A DNA stretch of 64,000 nt from Falsiruegeria mediterranea M17 (GCF_900302455.1 NZ_ONZG01000003.1:310001-374000), one strand, 5' to 3'. Shown: positions 29,698 to 38,470, numbered from the stretch's first letter. Notes: generated by a model from the sequence alone, not told the origin. Numbers and translations: made by a program.

Positions 29698-29937
29698 TTA
29701 CTTGGTCGTTCTGTCGTCTGCGACATCCATCAGATGCCTGATATGACGGGCAAAAAACCAGGTCGCAGGCGCGCCAATGAGGCATCCAACCCCAATGGAC
29801 CAGCCCGTTGACAGCACAGGCAGGCCGATCCAGCTGAAGATCAACGACGCAAAGAACACGTTCACTGCCATAGCACCTGCCCCCAATGGATAAAGGAGCA
29901 AGGTGATACGCACCACGGACCGGTCGCGTTGGTTCAT
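29698..29937 (-). CDS. small membrane protein at the end of the nor operon
   Basis: A 79-residue protein with two predicted membrane helices (about residues 9-34 and 48-66) and a charged C-terminus. Its ATG (29937) overlaps the stop of the 57-residue gene by ATGA, which fixes the start and places it in the norCBQD transcription unit. I do not recognise the family; NorE and NorF of other bacteria are also membrane proteins linked to nor, but NorE is much larger. It may help assembly or function of nitric oxide reductase (inference). Confidence 0.75.
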   Translation of the reverse strand: MNQRDRSVVRITLLLYPLGAGAMAVNVFFASLIFSWIGLPVLSTGWSIGVGCLIGAPATWFFARHIRHLMDVADDRTTK

Positions 29938-30107
29938 CGTCTGGACACCAGCCAATGCACGGCCGCCAAGGCCAAAAGCAGAGCGATGCTGCCAGCAGCA
30001 AACCAGAATTCAGCGGTTGCCGATTGGGCCTGCGGAATCGGGCGGTCAAAGCTGGCGGCCCATGCGGGCGAGGCCAAAACGAACAGCAGTAGCGAGAGTT
30101 TCCGCAT
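29934..30107 (-). CDS. 57-residue secreted or membrane-anchored small protein in nor operon
   Basis: The frame reads MRKLSLLLFVLASPAWAASF at the N-terminus, a typical signal peptide, then a short proline/serine-rich stretch and a C-terminal transmembrane helix (about 34-53) ending VSRR. A ribosome site AAGGAG lies 8 bases upstream, in the end of norD. The ATG is 1 base past the norD stop and its own stop overlaps the next gene, so it belongs to the nor operon. Its size and position recall NorF-like accessory proteins, but identity is not established. Confidence 0.75.
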   Translation of the reverse strand: MRKLSLLLFVLASPAWAASFDRPIPQAQSATAEFWFAAGSIALLLALAAVHWLVSRR

Positions 30108-30108
30108 G

Positions 30109-31995
30109 TCAGGTCTCCTTTGTCAGGGTGCGGTAGATTTCGGGCAAGGCGCGGGTCAGCCGCTCGGGGTTGGGCAATAGGGTAAAACCGCCACGGCCAA
30201 AGATGCGGGCAAACCAGTCCTGGCCATCCTCATCAATGATGACGCCGTGCAGGCTCAACCCATTGCGGCGTGCCTCGCGCACGGCCATGTGGCTGTCTTC
30301 GATGCCGTGCTGGCCTTCGTAGTGGTCCAGATCGTTGGGCTTGCCGTCGGTCAGGACGATCAGCAGCTTGTGGGCCGAGGGCTCATTGGCCAGCTGTGCG
30401 CTGACGTGGCGAATGGCGGCACCCAGTCGTGTATAGTGCCCGGGGCGTAGTGCACCGATGTTGGCGGTGGTGTCGGCGTTCAGTGGCGCGTCAAAGGCTT
30501 TGCACTTGGTCAGGAACACCCGATCACGTCGGAGCGAGGAAAAGCCCCAGATGCCCAGCCGGTCCCCGGCAGCATCAATCCCGGCAGCAAGGGCAGCCAT
30601 GGCTTCGCGGGCCACTTCGATCACGGATGTGTCGCCGATGGCAGCCTCGGTCGAGCGGGAATTGTCGATCAGAAAGGCCACCGACAAATCGCGATCCGTT
30701 TGCCGCAAAGCCTGCCAGATACGATCCGAACCACGCCCCGTGGCGACCAGATCGGCCCGTGCTGTCAGCAGGGCGTCGAGATCCAGCTCTGACCCGTCCA
30801 CCTGTCGCGGTTGCAATATGCGGCGGGGGCGCAGCGCCTCGAATTGACGTCGCACCTCGCGGACGCGGCGTTCGTTGGGATGGAACGGGTGCCTGTCATC
30901 CGGCTGCGCCGGGGCCTCGAGCACGCGGCAATGCCCGTCCATGTAGCTGCGGGACCGGTGGTTCCACTCGGGGTATGTGAATTCGCCTGCCAGTGCTTCG
31001 TGATCGGCGTCGGCGGGCGACAGATCCAGATGCAGCCGCAGCCGGGTTGCGGCCTTGCGGTCGTGTTTGGACAGGGTGATCTGGTCCTGATCGTCGGCTG
31101 CTTTCTGTGCGTTCTCGTCGTCGTCATCATCGACGCTGCGGTTGATATTCATCGACTCGACCCAGGACAGGATCGATTCAAAGCGGTGGATGATAAAGCT
31201 GTCCTTGCGGTTCTGTTGGTCCTGATCCTTGCGCTCACCCAGCTTGCGGTGGGTGTGGGCCGCGTTCGGGGGCGGAGCGACGGGATCGGCCTGCTCGTCC
31301 GTGGCCGCAGCTCCGGACCCCGGCTTGGCGTACCGCAGCCAGATGGGAACCGGGGCAAAGGGTTTGTAGCCGCGTGGATTCTGATCGGATTGCAGGTTTG
31401 CCGAGGCACCGCAAAGTTGATCGCAAACTGCTTTTTCGACGGTAGCTTCCAGCCCCGATCGGATCACTTGTGGCCGGGTATCGGCGCAGTGACGCACCAT
31501 TTCAGCATGGGGATCCCGCAATCCTGGACAACGTTTGAACGCACGGTCGGCCGCTGTGGCATTTGACTGAATTTGCGCCGCATCCAGAGCGGGACCATCC
31601 TCAGGAAGGTCCATTTCAGAAAGCTGACTAACTGCAGCCTGTGCCGTCAGCCAGAAATACGCAGCCCGGTTCAGACGTGCCTCGGGGAAAGCGGCGATGG
31701 CAGGCGGCAGCGACAGACGCTCGCCATCATAGCTGGCGACCCATTCCCGGTCCCGCTCGGCCCCCAGAGCGCGACGCATGGGGCGACGATGGCGCACCAG
31801 AGTGGCAGGAGCCTCGGTCAGTTCCACCCCCTTGGCGCCGCCCAAGGCGCGAAACAGCACGGAAAGGCTGGAGCGCACCGAAGCAAGCATGACCGCTGCC
31901 TCTGGGTGGCTTTCGCCCAAGGCGATGCCGCTGGCCATGTCGTGCCACAGGTTGCCGACCGCCTCTTCGGGCTCCATCAGATCCAAAAGTCGCAT
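30109..31995 (-). CDS. norD: nitric oxide reductase activation protein NorD
   Basis: A 628-residue protein with a long N-terminal domain, an acidic linker (DDDDENAQ near 290) and a C-terminal von Willebrand factor A domain. The metal-dependent adhesion motif is LIDNSRST (DxSxS), followed by TDGKPND. NorD works with the AAA+ ATPase NorQ to insert the non-heme iron into NorB. Translation starts at 31995, five bases after the norQ stop. Gene order norC-norB-norQ-norD is standard. Confidence 0.95.
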   Translation of the reverse strand: MRLLDLMEPEEAVGNLWHDMASGIALGESHPEAAVMLASVRSSLSVLFRALGGAKGVELTEAPATLVRHRRPMRRALGAERDREWVASYDGERLSLPPAIAAFPEARLNRAAYFWLTAQAAVSQLSEMDLPEDGPALDAAQIQSNATAADRAFKRCPGLRDPHAEMVRHCADTRPQVIRSGLEATVEKAVCDQLCGASANLQSDQNPRGYKPFAPVPIWLRYAKPGSGAAATDEQADPVAPPPNAAHTHRKLGERKDQDQQNRKDSFIIHRFESILSWVESMNINRSVDDDDDENAQKAADDQDQITLSKHDRKAATRLRLHLDLSPADADHEALAGEFTYPEWNHRSRSYMDGHCRVLEAPAQPDDRHPFHPNERRVREVRRQFEALRPRRILQPRQVDGSELDLDALLTARADLVATGRGSDRIWQALRQTDRDLSVAFLIDNSRSTEAAIGDTSVIEVAREAMAALAAGIDAAGDRLGIWGFSSLRRDRVFLTKCKAFDAPLNADTTANIGALRPGHYTRLGAAIRHVSAQLANEPSAHKLLIVLTDGKPNDLDHYEGQHGIEDSHMAVREARRNGLSLHGVIIDEDGQDWFARIFGRGGFTLLPNPERLTRALPEIYRTLTKET

Positions 31996-31999
31996 CGGT

Positions 32000-32794
32000 C
32001 TATCCGTAAATGGTGGCGACCAGATCGCGCAGCGCCTGCTGCATGTCCGGCTCGTCCGTCAGCGGCTCGACAATGGCGGCCTCGATCGCTTGGGTTACAC
32101 CCATTCCACCTGCCATCAGGGTGGCGGCATAGATCAGCAGACGGGTGGACACGCCCTCTTCCAGGTCCATGCCCGACAGCTCGCGGATATGCCCGCCCAG
32201 CCGAACCAAGGGCGCGACGCGACCCGGTTCCAGACGGCTTTCCTGCGCGACAATTGCGATCTCGGTCTCTTCACGCGGGAAGTCGAAAGAGATCGACAGG
32301 AACCGCTGGCGGGTCGAGGGTTTCAGCCGTTTGAGCACGTTTTGGTAGCCGGGGTTGTAAGACGCCACCAGCATGAAACCAGCAGGCGCCACCAGCTCTT
32401 CACCCGTGCGGTCGATCATCAGCGTGCGCCGGGTGTCGGTCAGCGGGTGCAGGACCACGGTCACGTCTTTGCGGGCCTCGACCACCTCATCGAGGTAACA
32501 GATGCCACCTTCGCGTACCGCGCGGGTGAGCGGGCCATCGACCCAGACGGTTTCGCCGCCCTTGAGCAAATAGCGCCCGATCAGATCCGCCGCCGACAGG
32601 TCGTCATGGCAGGCCACGGTATAAAGCGGCTTGCCCAGTTTTGCGGCCATATGTTCCACAAAACGGGTTTTGCCGCAGCCGGTCGGCCCCTTCAAAAGAA
32701 GGGGCAAACCGTTGTCATAGGCCGCCTCGAACAGCTCGCACTCTCGTGCGACGGGATGGTAAAACGGCAGGGAGGGGGGAGATTGCATGTTCAT
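32000..32794 (-). CDS. norQ: MoxR-type AAA+ ATPase NorQ
   Basis: A 264-residue MoxR/NorQ ATPase. Walker A is GPTGCGKT (about 38-45), Walker B/catalytic is ICYLDEVVEA, and sensor-type segments SYNPGYQN and STRQRFLSISFDFP are present. It acts with NorD in activating nitric oxide reductase. GGAGAG at the end of norB lies 8 bases upstream of the ATG at 32794. Confidence 0.96.
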   Translation of the reverse strand: MNMQSPPSLPFYHPVARECELFEAAYDNGLPLLLKGPTGCGKTRFVEHMAAKLGKPLYTVACHDDLSAADLIGRYLLKGGETVWVDGPLTRAVREGGICYLDEVVEARKDVTVVLHPLTDTRRTLMIDRTGEELVAPAGFMLVASYNPGYQNVLKRLKPSTRQRFLSISFDFPREETEIAIVAQESRLEPGRVAPLVRLGGHIRELSGMDLEEGVSTRLLIYAATLMAGGMGVTQAIEAAIVEPLTDEPDMQQALRDLVATIYG

Positions 32795-32797
32795 ACC

Positions 32798-34147
32798 TTA
32801 CTCTCCTGGAACCGAGCTTGCTGCGCCGGGGGCAATGACTTCGTCTTTGCGAACAACAAGCATCGCGTAGATGAAGAGCAGCGCCCCGATCACCACGGCA
32901 GCACCTGCGCCGAACCGCATCAGATAGAACACCGACAGGCTGTCCTGCACGTCCATGTAGTAGTCACCAACAACCCGCTGCATGTGAGTCTGGATGGTGC
33001 CCGCAAAGGTCAGGACAAAGGTCATGAACGCCATCCCGCCAGTCATCAGCCAGAACGAAGCCATGTTGAGCACCTGGTTGTACGGCATCCGTCCGCGCAG
33101 CATCGGCATTGCGTAAGTAAACATCGCCAGGTTCAGCGCCACATAAGCTCCGTAGAATGCCAGGTGACCGTGGGCTGCAGTGATTTGCGTGCCGTGGCTG
33201 TAAAAGTTCACCCCGTGCAGCGTGTGCAGGAAACCCCAGACACCGGCGCCAAAGAACGCAACCGTCGATGCCCCCAGCGACCACAGCAGCGCGGCCTTGT
33301 TGGGGTGGTTCTTGCGGCCTTTCCAAACCATGACAAAGGCAAAGCTCATCATCAGGAAGAACGGGATCACCTCAAACGTCGAGAAGATGGACCCGATCCA
33401 TTGCCAGTAGCCCGGCAAACCGATCCAGTAGAAGTGGTGCCCGGTGCCAAGGATGCCGGAAAAGAGAGCGGTGGCGACGATGACGTAAAGCCATTTCTCG
33501 ACCACTTCGCGGTCCACACCGGTCAATTTCAGCAGCAGGAAGGCCAGGATCGCGGCCATCACCAGCTCCCAGGTCGCCTCGACCCAGAGGTGGACAACAA
33601 ACCACCAGTACATCTTGTCCAAGGAGAGGTTGTCGGGGTTGATGAAGGCAAAGACCCACAAAAGCGACAAGAGCCACAGCCCCATGAGCAGCACGTTGGT
33701 GATCGCGGTTTTCTTGCCCGACAGAACCGTCATCGAGACGTTGAACAAGAAGATCAGTGCAGCCACCAGAATGCCGAATTTGACCCACAGAGGTTGTTCC
33801 AGGAACTCTCGCCCACCGTGGATGCCCACAAGGTAGGACCCAACTGCGCCAAGTGTGCCGACCAGCAGAATGATCAGCTGAACATAGGCCAGCTTGACCG
33901 AATAGATCTCGCGCTCGGATTCCTCGGGGATCAGGAAATAGGCGGCGCCAAAGAAGCCCAAGAGCAGCCAGACGATCAGCGCGTTGGTGTGGATCATTCG
34001 GATGATGTTGAACGGCAAGAGTTCAGACAGGAAATTGGGCGAAACATAGATCCAGCCCGCCAACAACCCGCCAAGCACCTGAATGCCAAACAGGGCAATG
34101 GCCGCCAGAAAGTAGTAGTACGCCACTTTTTGAGATTGATATTTCAT
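32798..34147 (-). CDS. norB: nitric oxide reductase catalytic subunit
   Basis: A 449-residue integral membrane protein, about 12 helices, of the heme-copper oxidase superfamily. It reduces NO to N2O at a heme b3-nonheme Fe centre. The start at 34147 (MKYQSQKVAYYYFL) has AGGAG 8 bases upstream. The histidine-containing helices VVHLWVEATWE, GTGHHFYWIG and ITAAHGHLAFYGAY, which hold heme and iron ligands, are clear. It is co-transcribed with norC. Confidence 0.97.
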   Translation of the reverse strand: MKYQSQKVAYYYFLAAIALFGIQVLGGLLAGWIYVSPNFLSELLPFNIIRMIHTNALIVWLLLGFFGAAYFLIPEESEREIYSVKLAYVQLIILLVGTLGAVGSYLVGIHGGREFLEQPLWVKFGILVAALIFLFNVSMTVLSGKKTAITNVLLMGLWLLSLLWVFAFINPDNLSLDKMYWWFVVHLWVEATWELVMAAILAFLLLKLTGVDREVVEKWLYVIVATALFSGILGTGHHFYWIGLPGYWQWIGSIFSTFEVIPFFLMMSFAFVMVWKGRKNHPNKAALLWSLGASTVAFFGAGVWGFLHTLHGVNFYSHGTQITAAHGHLAFYGAYVALNLAMFTYAMPMLRGRMPYNQVLNMASFWLMTGGMAFMTFVLTFAGTIQTHMQRVVGDYYMDVQDSLSVFYLMRFGAGAAVVIGALLFIYAMLVVRKDEVIAPGAASSVPGE

Positions 34148-34167
34148 GGATTTTCTCCTTGCGCCTG

Positions 34168-34620
34168 TTAACCCGCGTCGTTGGGCGGCCAGCCCTGCGT
34201 GTCGGTTTGATCGGCCCAACGAAGGAACTCGGCCAGGCCGCGTGTTTCTTCTTCGGTCAGCTCAAAGAACGGCATCTGGCGACGGCCTTCGATGCCGGTG
34301 GGTTGTGATTTCATCCAGCCGTCCAGCGTCTCATAGGCGTCTTCTGGCGAATCCATCACGTCCCACCGGGTCATGACGTTGCCCAACTCGGGCGCGAAAT
34401 AGGCGCCTTCGCCGTGCAGGCTGTGACAGTTGATGCAGGAATGGCGCTCCCAGACGTGTTTGCCCAGAATGACCTCTTCGCTCAGTTCCATACCTGCAGT
34501 TGATTTGTTCACCACGTATCGGTGGCTGTGGACGGTCATCCCCACGAAGATCACGACAAAGAATATCGAACCCCCGTAGAAGATGTTGCGCGCCCGCGAT
34601 TTTGTTAAGATTTCAGCCAT
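34168..34620 (-). CDS. norC: nitric oxide reductase cytochrome c subunit
   Basis: A 150-residue membrane-anchored cytochrome c: one N-terminal helix (about 13-33), a periplasmic domain with heme motif CINCH (Cys62, Cys65, His66) and a probable axial methionine in GRRQMPFF. GAAGGAGG precedes the ATG. An NnrR-type box lies 58 bases upstream of the start. It is the first gene of the operon and passes electrons to NorB. Confidence 0.96.
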   Translation of the reverse strand: MAEILTKSRARNIFYGGSIFFVVIFVGMTVHSHRYVVNKSTAGMELSEEVILGKHVWERHSCINCHSLHGEGAYFAPELGNVMTRWDVMDSPEDAYETLDGWMKSQPTGIEGRRQMPFFELTEEETRGLAEFLRWADQTDTQGWPPNDAG

Positions 34621-34678
34621 GCGTTGGCCTCCTTCACCTCGGGATGCCTAGGGATAGCCCGGGTGTTGAGGTCCAAAT

Positions 34679-34692
34679 TTGCGCCAGCGCAA
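34679..34692. promoter_or_regulatory. NnrR/FNR-type box between norC and the DUF1858 gene
   Basis: The 14-base palindrome TTGCGCCAGCGCAA fits the TTGCG-N4-CGCAA half-sites of NnrR-controlled promoters in Rhodobacterales. It lies between two divergent starts (34620 and 34741). The identical sequence recurs at 35732-35745. One site could serve both directions. Confidence 0.8.
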
Positions 34693-34740
34693 CGTTTGTC
34701 GCGGTTCAACCTCTAGCGTGAGAGGGGAAAGGACACGCGC

Positions 34741-34950
34741 ATGCCCCACCTGGATGACCCGGAATTGATGTTGTCGGATGTTATGACGATCTGGCCCCAG
34801 ACCATCGAGGTCTTTCTGAGGCACGGGATGTTATGCGTCGGATGTCTGGTCAACCCGTTCCATACGGTTGCGGATGCCTGCACAGAGTACGATCTGGACG
34901 AAGAGGAGTTCCGGTCCGAGTTGCAGTGTGCCGTCGACGGTCAGGGTTGA
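34741..34950 (+). CDS. DUF1858-like small protein with CxxC
   Basis: A 69-residue protein of the DUF1858/ScdA-N type: SDVMTIWPQTIEVFLRHGM followed by CVGC and an acidic C-terminus. Family members often accompany hybrid-cluster or NO-response genes and may help in iron-sulfur repair; here it shares the NnrR-box promoter region with norC in the opposite direction. AAGGA precedes the ATG. Its last ten bases overlap the convergent nnrR gene. Function in NO metabolism is inferred. Confidence 0.8.
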   Translation: MPHLDDPELMLSDVMTIWPQTIEVFLRHGMLCVGCLVNPFHTVADACTEYDLDEEEFRSELQCAVDGQG

Positions 34951-35654
34951 GAAAGCTCTACCAGCGCATGGGGGTCGGTCACCTTGATCCGCTTGCGTTT
35001 GCTTTCGACAATCCCCTGCTTTTCCCACGCGCTGAGCAGGCGGCTGACTGTGTGTAAAGTGGTGGCGGTCAGTTCAGACAGGTCCTGACGAGTGATCGGA
35101 AAGTCGATCTCGATCCCGTCGTCGACCTTGCGTCCGGTTTGGTTGATCAGGCGCAACAGGGCATTGGCCACACGCTGTTCGACCTGCTGGGTGGCCAGTT
35201 CAACGATGCGCGTATTCAGCTCGCCAACACGGTGGCCCACGGTCTTGTAGGTCTCGGTTGCAAAGCCGTCGTATTCCGTAACAAAGGTGTCCCACAGCCG
35301 CATCGGCCAGCTGAGCACGATGGACTCGGTCGCGGTAACGGCTGTCGCGGGATAGCTTTCCCGCCCTATGGCCTTGGCAATGCCCAACAGCTGCCCGGAT
35401 GGAATGTGCAGCGCCGTGACCTGTTCGCCCGTCTGGGTAACGCGCACCACACGGACATAGCCATCAAGCAGCATGAAAAACCGCTCGGCGGTCTCACCCT
35501 CTTCAAAAATGTGTGCGCCTTCGTCGTAGCGCCGTGAACTGGCCTGATCCAGAATGACACGGATCTGACGCCGTTCGAGTTTCGAAAAAGGCGGCAGGTG
35601 CGTCAGCAGGCTTTCATCGAGCCGCGGCAGGATCTTCTTGGCGTTTTCAGTCAT
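34941..35654 (-). CDS. nnrR: Crp/Fnr-family regulator, NnrR type
   Basis: A 237-residue regulator: an N-terminal cyclic-nucleotide-binding-like beta barrel and a C-terminal helix-turn-helix with DLSELTATTLHTVSRLLSAW, in which the recognition helix TTLHTVSR matches NnrR-like rather than FNR proteins. No N-terminal cysteine cluster is seen, so it does not sense oxygen through an iron-sulfur cluster. It probably senses NO and activates nor and nir genes through the TTGCG-N4-CGCAA boxes. Start at 35654 (MTENAKKILP). Confidence 0.9.
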   Translation of the reverse strand: MTENAKKILPRLDESLLTHLPPFSKLERRQIRVILDQASSRRYDEGAHIFEEGETAERFFMLLDGYVRVVRVTQTGEQVTALHIPSGQLLGIAKAIGRESYPATAVTATESIVLSWPMRLWDTFVTEYDGFATETYKTVGHRVGELNTRIVELATQQVEQRVANALLRLINQTGRKVDDGIEIDFPITRQDLSELTATTLHTVSRLLSAWEKQGIVESKRKRIKVTDPHALVELSQP

Positions 35655-35731
35655 GGCCTTTCCGAATTGGCACAATCGCCGCAACAAAGCCAGTTCGCTT
35701 GGCACTGCCATTCCCAAAAACCACGCAAACC

Positions 35732-35745
35732 TTGCGCCAGCGCAA
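35732..35745. promoter_or_regulatory. NnrR/FNR-type box between nnrR and pseudoazurin
   Basis: A second TTGCGCCAGCGCAA, identical in all 14 bases to the box at 34679-34692, located between the divergent starts of nnrR (35654) and the pseudoazurin gene (35808). Its distance to the pseudoazurin start (62 bases) suggests activation of the pseudoazurin/nirK side. It could also autoregulate nnrR. Confidence 0.8.
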
Positions 35746-35807
35746 ATTTCATCGCGCGGAACCCAATAGAGTCTGGCTCAAGAGATCAAAAATGGAAGGA
35801 CAGACCG

Positions 35808-36239
35808 ATGATCCGCGCAATTGCAACCGGAGCCGCCTTGGCCACGTTGATGGCTGGCGCTGCCTTTGCGGAAACCTTTGAGGTCAAGATGCTCAACAAG
35901 GGCACCGACGGTGAACGTATGGTCTTTGAGCCGGCGTTCATTCAGGCCGCGCCGGGGGACACCATCAAGTTCCTGGCAAGTGACAAGGGCCATAACGCCG
36001 AGACCGGCAAGGGCCTGATCCCGGAAGGGGCCGAAGGCTTTAAAGGCAAGATCAACCAAGAGATTGAGATCACTCTGGAAACTGAAGGTGTCTATGGTGT
36101 GATCTGCAAGCCGCACTACGCCATGGGCATGGTGATGACGATCGCCGTTGGCGACGTCCAGCCGCCCGAGGATTTCCTGGAAGGCCGCGTGCCAAAGAAA
36201 GCCAAGCAACGTTTCGAAGCCCAACTGGCAAACTTCTGA
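35808..36239 (+). CDS. pseudoazurin (type 1 blue copper protein)
   Basis: A 143-residue periplasmic protein with a 21-residue signal peptide (ending AAFAE). The copper ligands can be read: His in DKGHNAE and Cys, His, Met in GVICKPHYAMGM. Pseudoazurins donate electrons to copper nitrite reductase, and the gene lies 60 bases before nirK. AAGGA precedes the ATG. A hairpin lies between it and nirK (36250-36274). Confidence 0.95.
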   Translation: MIRAIATGAALATLMAGAAFAETFEVKMLNKGTDGERMVFEPAFIQAAPGDTIKFLASDKGHNAETGKGLIPEGAEGFKGKINQEIEITLETEGVYGVICKPHYAMGMVMTIAVGDVQPPEDFLEGRVPKKAKQRFEAQLANF

Positions 36240-36249
36240 TCCCTGTTTT

Positions 36250-36274
36250 GGCAGCGGGATTAGGACCCGCTGCC
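36250..36274 (+). other. hairpin between pseudoazurin and nirK
   Basis: A perfect 9-bp stem GGCAGCGGG/CCCGCTGCC with the loop ATTAGGA sits in the 60-base gap between the two genes. No T run follows, so it is more likely to stabilise mRNA or partly attenuate than to terminate fully; nirK has its own strong ribosome site. Confidence 0.5.
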
Positions 36275-36299
36275 CACATCCGACCCCAAGGAGGATAAA

Positions 36300-37517
36300 A
36301 TGACCAAGTTCATCAACCCAGGCCTCATGAAAACAAGCCGCCGCAATGTGCTGCGCGGCTCGGTTCTGGCCGGTGCGGCCGCGATGACCGGTGCCACCGC
36401 CATGGCCGCCCGTCGCAGCCCCATGCCGCTCAAGGCAGATGCCGCGTCAAAGAACCTGCACAAGGCCGCCGCCGAGCAGACAGCTGACAGCACCGCGAAA
36501 CCTGCGGACCTGTCCGGTTACACCCGCGTCAAACAGGAACTGGTGGCGCCGCCCTTTGCCCCCGAACACGAGCAGATCGCCACAGGCGGGCCAAAGATCA
36601 TCGAGATCACCATGGACACCACCGAGCGTCTGATGGTGGTGGATGAAGACACCGGTGCCTCTGTCTGGGCGCTGACCTACAACGGCTCGGTCCCCGGTCC
36701 GCTGATCATCTGCCACGAGGGCGACATGATCGAGCTGACCCTGCGCAATCCCGAAGACAGCGTGATGGAGCACAACATCGACTTCCACGCCTCGACCGGT
36801 GCGCTGGGCGGCGGTGGCCTGACCCACGTCTATCCGGGCGAGGAAACCGTGCTGCGCTGGAAAGCGACAAAGCCCGGCTGCTTCACCTATCACTGCGCAC
36901 CCGGTGGTGCGATGATCCCTTATCACGTCACCCACGGAATGAACGGCGCTGTCATGGTGCTGCCGCGCGATGGCCTGAAGGACGCCGATGGCAACCCGCT
37001 GAAGTACGACAAGATCGCCTATATCGGCGAGCAGGACTACTATCTGCCGATGGACGAAAACGGCGAGTACAAGACCTATGAAGCGGCCGGTGACGACTAT
37101 GCTGACAGCCTCGAGGCGATGCGCACGCTGACCCCGACACACTCGGTGTTCAACGGCGCGGTTGGCGCCCTGACCGGTGAGAACGCGATGAAGTTCAAGG
37201 TCGGTGAAACGGTTCTGATGATCCACAACCAGGCCAACCGCGACACCCGTCCGCACCTGATCGGTGGTCACGGCAACTATGTCTGGGAAACCTCGTTCAC
37301 CGACACACCCCAGACCGGGGTCGAAACCTGGTTCGTTCGTGGCGGCTGTGCCGTTGCAGCGATGTACACCTTCGAACAGCCCGGTGTGTACGCCTATGTG
37401 AACCACAACCTGATCGAAGCTGCCCTTTTGGGGGCCACCGCACACTTCATCGTCGAAGGTGAGTGGGACAACAATCTGATGGAACAGGTCGTCGCTCCGC
37501 GTCCCTTTGCAACCTGA
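36300..37517 (+). CDS. nirK: copper-containing nitrite reductase
   Basis: A 405-residue NirK with a twin-arginine signal (SRRNVLRG at 13-20, then a hydrophobic alanine-rich stretch). Type 1 copper ligands His158, Cys199, His209 and Met214, and type 2 ligands His163 and His198, lie in [19 protein letters not shown] and [10 protein letters not shown]. It reduces nitrite to NO in the periplasm. AAGGAGG precedes the ATG. It is followed by nirV and preceded by pseudoazurin. Confidence 0.97.
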   Translation: MTKFINPGLMKTSRRNVLRGSVLAGAAAMTGATAMAARRSPMPLKADAASKNLHKAAAEQTADSTAKPADLSGYTRVKQELVAPPFAPEHEQIATGGPKIIEITMDTTERLMVVDEDTGASVWALTYNGSVPGPLIICHEGDMIELTLRNPEDSVMEHNIDFHASTGALGGGGLTHVYPGEETVLRWKATKPGCFTYHCAPGGAMIPYHVTHGMNGAVMVLPRDGLKDADGNPLKYDKIAYIGEQDYYLPMDENGEYKTYEAAGDDYADSLEAMRTLTPTHSVFNGAVGALTGENAMKFKVGETVLMIHNQANRDTRPHLIGGHGNYVWETSFTDTPQTGVETWFVRGGCAVAAMYTFEQPGVYAYVNHNLIEAALLGATAHFIVEGEWDNNLMEQVVAPRPFAT

Positions 37518-37533
37518 CACAGGACTGACGATC

Positions 37534-38289
37534 ATGAACGCCACCGCCACACTAAAAAACACCCAAAAGCGCCTTTTTGGCTGGATGGGTGCTGGTGTGG
37601 CGGTGGCCCTTTTTGCAGGCTGGGTTGTTTCTGGTCTTCCCTCGGCACCGACCCAACCCATGCCGGACATGGCCAACGATCCGGTTGCCTTGCCCGATGG
37701 CAAGGTGCTTCATGTCCAACGGTACGAGGTGACGGTTGCGGAATGGAACCGGTGCCACACCGATGGCGGATGTATGCTGGAGCTGCGCACCCGTTCTGGC
37801 CTTGATCCCAAGTCGACGCCGGCCACGGGACTGAATTATCTGGATGTGAACGAATACCTGCGATGGTTCAATGCAGCCACAGGGCACGGCTTTCGGTTGC
37901 CCACGATTGCCGAATGGGAACACATGGCAGACACCGTGTTGCCCGAGGAACCTGATCCGATCTTTACCGACCCGTCGCTGACATGGGCGTCAAGCTACCT
38001 GACCCAGGATCTTGCGCCCAGGGGCCTCAAATCACAGGGAAGTTTTTCCATGTCCCCCGAGGGGATCGCTGATCTGGACGGCAGCGTCTGGGAATGGACG
38101 CAAGAGTGCTATGCAGGCAGTAACGAAGGCATTGACCCCGACCGTTGCCCGGCTTTCTTCGTCGGTGGCGAACATGTTGCGGCAGTTCCCTTTCTGGTTC
38201 GGGACCCTGCAAGAGGCGGCTGTGCCGTTGGCGCCCCACCGGCGCATCTGGGGATGCGCCTGGTGTCGGATAAGGCCATAGCAGGCTAG
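37534..38289 (+). CDS. nirV: NirV, formylglycine-generating-enzyme-like protein
   Basis: A 251-residue membrane-anchored protein, one N-terminal helix (about 14-35) then a sulfatase-modifying-factor (FGE) fold: VQRYEVTVAEWNRC, HGFRLPTIAEWEHMAD, GSVWEWTQECY and the C-terminal GMRLVSDK. NirV is linked to nirK in many denitrifiers and is of unknown role. The starting ATG is 16 bases after the nirK stop. Confidence 0.9.
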   Translation: MNATATLKNTQKRLFGWMGAGVAVALFAGWVVSGLPSAPTQPMPDMANDPVALPDGKVLHVQRYEVTVAEWNRCHTDGGCMLELRTRSGLDPKSTPATGLNYLDVNEYLRWFNAATGHGFRLPTIAEWEHMADTVLPEEPDPIFTDPSLTWASSYLTQDLAPRGLKSQGSFSMSPEGIADLDGSVWEWTQECYAGSNEGIDPDRCPAFFVGGEHVAAVPFLVRDPARGGCAVGAPPAHLGMRLVSDKAIAG

Positions 38290-38470
38290 GGGCCCGGCGT
38301 ACCTTCAGGTAGGATATCTTGGGTGCGAATCCGGCACAGAAAAGCCGTTTGTCACGGCCCAAACCCGATGAGAACCTTTCCCGTGACAGAGCTGTTTCGC
38401 TGAGCGGGAATGCCCGCAGACATGAATCAGATTGGCGGGCTGGACAACGGGCAAAACCCTCGTAGTGGTT
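38290..38470 (+). other. structured non-coding region, candidate RNA element
   Basis: About 270 bases after nirV hold no good gene but several pairing segments: TTGGG/CCCAA (38319-38323/38358-38362), GTGC/GCAC (38323-38337), GTCACGG/CCGTGAC (38351-38357/38381-38387), GCGGG-AATG-CCCGC (38404-38417) and a later GCGGG (38435-38439) that could replace the last. Some helices exclude each other, as in a switching RNA. The 16 bases GGTGCGAATCCGGCAC recall a piece of the cobalamin riboswitch core, but the other conserved boxes are missing. No known class is claimed. Confidence 0.35.

Noticed and set aside
31778-34171. Very long + strand open frame (797 codons) across norD, norQ and norB
   Set aside because: It is antisense to three well-identified genes; its composition (His, Gln, Arg, Pro rich) is what the complementary strand of high-G+C genes produces.
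38318-38340. tRNA T-arm or complete cobalamin riboswitch
   Set aside because: Only a short segment resembles either; no acceptor stem, anticodon arm, B12 box or downstream B12 gene is present.
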